Made by a program: the position numbers and the translations under genes
Part shown: piece after piece, positions 60,803 to 64,000 of the stretch
How positions within the stretch are numbered: the stretch's first letter is position 1
Layout of the letters: every line of letters starts with the position of its first letter
Notes under the pieces: generated by a model
Databases searched by the model: none
The model's input: only the letters and a program-made list of their open reading frames with translations
What the model was told of the DNA's origin: nothing
Origin: Anaerolineaceae bacterium
Lineage (GTDB): Bacteria > Chloroflexota > Anaerolineae > Aggregatilineales > Phototrophicaceae
Length of the DNA: 64,000 bases
Reading direction: 5' to 3'
Assembly (NCBI GenBank): GCA_002699585.1
Contig: PABP01000014.1
Location: 372,001-436,000 of the forward strand

Positions 60803-62446
60803 ATGCACATCATCGAGCTACATCACGTCAGCGCCAACTACAACGCGCGCGAAGTTTTTAAGGACATTACCTATGCTCTGGGCGACCGCGACCGCACGGG
60901 TCTGGTCGGACCTAACGGTGTAGGCAAATCCACCCTGCTCAAACTCATCCTGGGCATCGTTCCGCTGGAAAGTGGCCAGATCGTCAAGCACAAACGCACC
61001 CAGGTCGGCTATCTGCCGCAGGATATTGAGCTACCTGTTGGCCAAACTCTATTGGAGGTCGCCATGACGCTGCCACCACAGTTGGTCGCGGTCGAGGCGG
61101 AGTTAGCGGCTGTCGAAGCCAAAATGGCCACGCCGGAGGTTTACAACGACAGCGACCGCTTGCAGGCAACCCTGGCCGAGCAAGAAAAAATCCTGGCGCG
61201 TTATGATCGCCTGAATGGACCGCGCCACGCCAGCGAAGTGAAAAAACTGCTGGCGATGCTGGGCTTCACTGCCGAGGACTATGACCTGCCTGCCGAATCG
61301 CTCAGTGGTGGCCAGAAGAAGCTAGTTAAAATCGTGCAACTAGCGGTGGCTGCGCCGGACGTCTTGCTGCTGGATGAGCCGGATAATCACCTTGATGTCG
61401 ATGGCAAGCAGCACTTAGAGCGCTTCATCAACCAATATCCAGGCTGTGTGCTGATCGTTAGCCACGACCGTTATTTGTTGGATGAAGTCGCTACCAAAAT
61501 CGTCGAGATGGAAAATGGCAAGCTGACCGAGTACATCGGCAATTACACGGCCTATACGACCGAGCGCGAATTGGCCCGCCTGCGGCAGCAGCAGATGTAT
61601 GTCGCCCAACAGAAGGAAATCGCGCGCATCGAGGCGGCTATCGCCCGGTTTGAGCTGTGGGCCAGCATGGTCATCGACGAACGTCACATCCGGCAGGCCC
61701 GCAGTCGTCGCAAGATGCTCGACCGTATGGAAGCCAACGGCGAGATCATCGAGAAGGTTTACGAGCAGCGCACCATGAACCTGTCGCTGCAAGGCTCGCG
61801 CGGCAGCAAAGAAGCGGTTGTGCTCAAAGACTTGGCGATGGCTTTCGATGAGGATTTGCTGTTCACCGATGTCAACTTCCTGCTGCGGCATGGCGAGCGC
61901 GTTGGGCTGGTGGGGCCGAATGGCGTCGGCAAGAGTGTGCTGTTCAAGCTGATCCTGGGCCAGTTGCAGCCCTATGATGGCACGGTGAAGATCGGCCCAA
62001 GCTGTACCGTTGGCTACTACAGTCAGGAGCATCAAACGCTGGCGCGTTGGTGGAAGCAGACCCCGCTCGACCTGGTGCTGGATCATAAAGTCGGCAATGA
62101 AGGGCAGGCCGTTTCGTTTTTGACCAATATGCGCTTTAGTTACCAGCAGGTGCGCCAACCGGTGCATACGCTCAGTGGTGGGGAACGCAGCCGTTTGCAG
62201 CTTGCTTTGCTGATGCTACAAGAACCCAATCTGCTGCTACTTGATGAACCGACCAACAATCTGGACATCAAATCTGTCGAGGTGTTGGAAGAAACGCTCG
62301 ATAATTTCCAGGGTAGCATCCTGACGATTTCGCATGATCGCTACTTTCTGGATCGGGTTGTGGACCGCATCATCGAACTGCGGGATGGCACGCTGCATCA
62401 CTATGTAGGCGGTTATACGGATTATGCCAGTCAACGTCCGCAATAA
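60803..62446 (+). CDS. ABC-F subfamily ATPase
   Basis: 547 aa with two ABC ATPase domains and no membrane part, the ABC-F plan. First domain: Walker A 'GPNGVGKST' (36-44), signature 'LSGGQ' (about 165) and Walker B 'VLLLDEPDNHLD', where Asp replaces the usual Thr. Second: Walker A 'GPNGVGKSV' (about 371), signature 'LSGGE' (about 458) and 'LLLLDEPTNNLD'. A long charged linker (about 245-330) would reach into the ribosomal E site or peptidyl transferase region. Known members act as translation factors or protect ribosomes from antibiotics. AAGGAG gives the ribosome binding site. The upstream attenuator fits a ribosome-linked role. Confidence 0.9.
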   Translation: MHIIELHHVSANYNAREVFKDITYALGDRDRTGLVGPNGVGKSTLLKLILGIVPLESGQIVKHKRTQVGYLPQDIELPVGQTLLEVAMTLPPQLVAVEAELAAVEAKMATPEVYNDSDRLQATLAEQEKILARYDRLNGPRHASEVKKLLAMLGFTAEDYDLPAESLSGGQKKLVKIVQLAVAAPDVLLLDEPDNHLDVDGKQHLERFINQYPGCVLIVSHDRYLLDEVATKIVEMENGKLTEYIGNYTAYTTERELARLRQQQMYVAQQKEIARIEAAIARFELWASMVIDERHIRQARSRRKMLDRMEANGEIIEKVYEQRTMNLSLQGSRGSKEAVVLKDLAMAFDEDLLFTDVNFLLRHGERVGLVGPNGVGKSVLFKLILGQLQPYDGTVKIGPSCTVGYYSQEHQTLARWWKQTPLDLVLDHKVGNEGQAVSFLTNMRFSYQQVRQPVHTLSGGERSRLQLALLMLQEPNLLLLDEPTNNLDIKSVEVLEETLDNFQGSILTISHDRYFLDRVVDRIIELRDGTLHHYVGGYTDYASQRPQ

Positions 62447-62535
62447 TGCGTAATAACTACGTATTTGCCCTCATATGCAGGGCGTCGTTTCATCATATAA
62501 TTAAGGCGTGTTAAGGTTAGCAGGGCTTGACGACT

Positions 62536-62928
62536 ATGGGCTTTGAAGTGAACTGGTTGATTCCAGAGCGGGTGATTGGGATCGAGGCCAGCGGTACAAT
62601 CACAGAAGCAGACTTGATGTGGCTCAATGACGTACTCTATGACAGCATGGAAGAACAGTCATTACACATCGTCTATGATGCATCCGCTGTGCAAAAACCG
62701 TTTCTCGATCTGGAACGCCGCGCCCAGTTGTTACCAGCCTTAACCGATGAACGAATGGGTTGGATGGTCATCGTCAATACCGTGTCGCCAGTGCTTCACT
62801 TCCTGACGACGTCTTTTGCCTCCAAGATTAAACGACCGATTGCTGGAGCAACCAATATAGAAGAAGCGATGGCCACCCTCTCCCATCTCGATGCCACGCT
62901 TGCGACATCGATAGAAGACATCGCCTGA
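62536..62928 (+). CDS. STAS/SpoIIAA-like protein
   Basis: 130 aa from the ATG at 62536; a TTG three codons upstream is in frame. The pattern 'VNWLIPERVIGIEASGTITE' (first strands), 'SLHIVYDASAVQKPFLDLER', 'RMGWMVIVNTVSPVLHFLTT' and 'IAGATNIEEAMATLSHL' fits the SpoIIAA-like STAS fold seen in many environmental bacteria. The fold plan recalls the protein at 5958-6344. It probably binds a lipid or a regulatory partner; no kinase or phosphatase partner is adjacent. Confidence 0.65.
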   Translation: MGFEVNWLIPERVIGIEASGTITEADLMWLNDVLYDSMEEQSLHIVYDASAVQKPFLDLERRAQLLPALTDERMGWMVIVNTVSPVLHFLTTSFASKIKRPIAGATNIEEAMATLSHLDATLATSIEDIA

Positions 62929-62959
62929 TTGGAACCAGTCCATACAACCTGCTATAATG

Positions 62960-62990
62960 AAAAAGGGCGCTAAGGCGTCCTTTTTGCTTT
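62960..62990 (+). terminator. Terminator after the STAS-like gene
   Basis: AAAAAGGGCGC pairs with GCGTCCTTTTT around a 4-nt loop (one G-T pair), followed by GCTTT. It starts 32 nt after the stop codon. Confidence 0.9.
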
Positions 62991-63099
62991 CAATGACATT
63001 TGTCTGCTTTCGTCGTGCAGGCGTCGGTTGCCAGTTTAGGCTGTTTTTCGGTATGCTGATTGTGGTGATCTGCATCAAGTTGGCAAGCGTCTGGATAAA

Positions 63100-63867
63100 A
63101 TGATGAACAAACAACGTCTGACACTCATGATTGCGCTTTTGATTTTGCCGCTGATTCTGGCGGCGTTGGCGTCGTATTCGATCTGGGGATACTTCATTGC
63201 GCCCCCCGCACCACTGACGGATGGTATGGCCTCTGTGAGCAATATGTCGTTGGTATCCTTGCGCGAAGAACTCACCGACAAGGTGCGCATCCGCACGACA
63301 ATGGATAATGCCAATGACTATTATTTTTCGGCTTTTGATGTTGATACGATGCATCACTTGTACGCTAATTCAGCCAATGATTATCAGATTTTCCGGGGTG
63401 TAGATGCGCTATATGAACAGATACCTGCTTCTGTTGAACAGGTCGATCCACAGGAACAGGCTGCCTTCAGCGACTTCCTGACAGAGCAGCAAGACGCATA
63501 TGCGGCACAGACAGGCGAGAGCTTCCTGGGTTGCAATGGTACCGATTTCCGGGGGCATGCTGTTTTGATGGAAGGCTATGATGCCAACGGTCAGCCACTA
63601 CTGTATGCAACAGTCAGCAGCAACCAACTGCACAATGATGACTATCGCTTGCTGGAATACGTCTTCGCTCAGACAAACGATGGCCTGGAACTGCTGAAAT
63701 CGCAGCAGTTTATCTATCATGTTGCGGGCATGGAAGGTTTCGACTTCCGCATCTTGTGGCCGCTGTTCACCCTGGCGATGCTGCCCTTTATCCTCGCCGC
63801 CTGGTGGCTGACGCGCCGACCCCAAAACAAGCGCAAGCGCGACGAGAGCCATCTGGTTGTCGGCTAA
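63100..63867 (+). CDS. Membrane protein with large extracytoplasmic loop
   Basis: 255 aa. An N-terminal membrane helix ('LMIALLILPLILAALASYSI') and a C-terminal one ('FTLAMLPFILAAWWLTRRP') enclose a soluble domain of about 180 residues, probably outside the membrane, with a single Cys in 'SFLGCNGTDFRGHAVLMEGY'. The C-terminus is short and basic ('NKRKRDESHLVVG'). Two adjacent ATGs leave the start open by one codon. No family recognised. A terminator follows. Confidence 0.65.
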   Translation: MMNKQRLTLMIALLILPLILAALASYSIWGYFIAPPAPLTDGMASVSNMSLVSLREELTDKVRIRTTMDNANDYYFSAFDVDTMHHLYANSANDYQIFRGVDALYEQIPASVEQVDPQEQAAFSDFLTEQQDAYAAQTGESFLGCNGTDFRGHAVLMEGYDANGQPLLYATVSSNQLHNDDYRLLEYVFAQTNDGLELLKSQQFIYHVAGMEGFDFRILWPLFTLAMLPFILAAWWLTRRPQNKRKRDESHLVVG

Positions 63868-63896
63868 GGTTGTAACCGGCACCAAACAATGTCTAT

Positions 63897-63932
63897 AAAC
63901 AGGTCATTTGCACAGTAAATGGCCTGTTTTTT
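63897..63932 (+). terminator. Terminator after the last gene
   Basis: AAACAGG-T-CATTT (63897-63909) pairs with AAATG-G-CCTGTTT (63917-63929), with one G-T pair and a 7-nt loop, followed by T. It lies 30 nt after the stop codon. Confidence 0.9.
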
Positions 63933-64000
63933 ATGGAGCAATCGCTGCTGTTAGCAGGACATGCGTCAGGTATTGTCATGTAAAGGGCTGTGCTATACTG

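Overview
The window looks like chromosomal DNA of a free-living bacterium, most likely a member of the Chloroflexota (Anaerolineae-like). This is an inference from gene style: very large acidic TPR proteins, a Ser/Thr kinase fused to TPR-like repeats, Pro/Thr-rich 'TPTPTATP' linkers after a membrane anchor, many small DinB, GNAT, PPOX and MBL enzymes, and a short primary sigma factor. There is no prophage, insertion sequence, CRISPR array or rRNA operon. Housekeeping anchors are rsmA/ksgA (9570-10397), recA (27972-29039, minus), a DUF177/YceD gene (37277-37813), the primary sigma factor gene (38080-39180), serA (43921-44886, minus) and tRNA-Phe(GAA) (48913-48985, minus). A selenocysteine tRNA gene (29341-29435) implies that the organism makes selenoproteins.

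Layout. 0-6.4 kb holds small enzymes (F420/PPOX, Nudix, AhpD-like, amidohydrolase), a tandem pair of membrane TPR paralogues and a short STAS-like protein. 6.5-18.8 kb holds a membrane TPR protein, rsmA, an ABC-2-like permease, a Ser/Thr kinase, two adjacent MBL-fold hydrolases and an exported protein. 19.0-27.8 kb is almost filled by two co-directional genes for giant acidic proteins (1826 and 1049 aa) studded with short W-[LMI]-x-x-hydrophobic motifs. 28-33.5 kb has recA, selC, DinB and GyrI-like proteins and a secreted protein made only of PPC-like domains. 33.7-35.6 kb is an AT-richer stretch with two exported proteins of unknown role, followed by a trypsin-like protease. 37-40.5 kb holds yceD, the sigma factor gene and a TPR protein. 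40.9-47.6 kb holds thioredoxin-like proteins, serA with a class V aminotransferase, and a nucleosidase. 48-64 kb is a mosaic of small enzymes and exported proteins ending in an ABC-F gene, a STAS-like protein and a membrane protein.

The intergenic DNA is informative. (i) A ~110-bp structured repeat occurs three times, each time between convergent genes. (ii) 28-nt palindromes of the form GTAG...CTAC recur, two of them identical. (iii) A ~105-bp promoter/operator segment is duplicated upstream of two neighbouring minus-strand genes. (iv) The ABC-F gene is preceded by a predicted leaderless 23-codon leader ORF and mutually exclusive hairpins ending in a terminator, the design of ribosome-mediated attenuation.

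Most genes are single units or short co-directional groups rather than long operons, and functions are assigned from motifs only. The strongest candidates for undescribed biology are the W-motif acidic scaffold proteins, the ABC-F attenuator and the duplicated operator.
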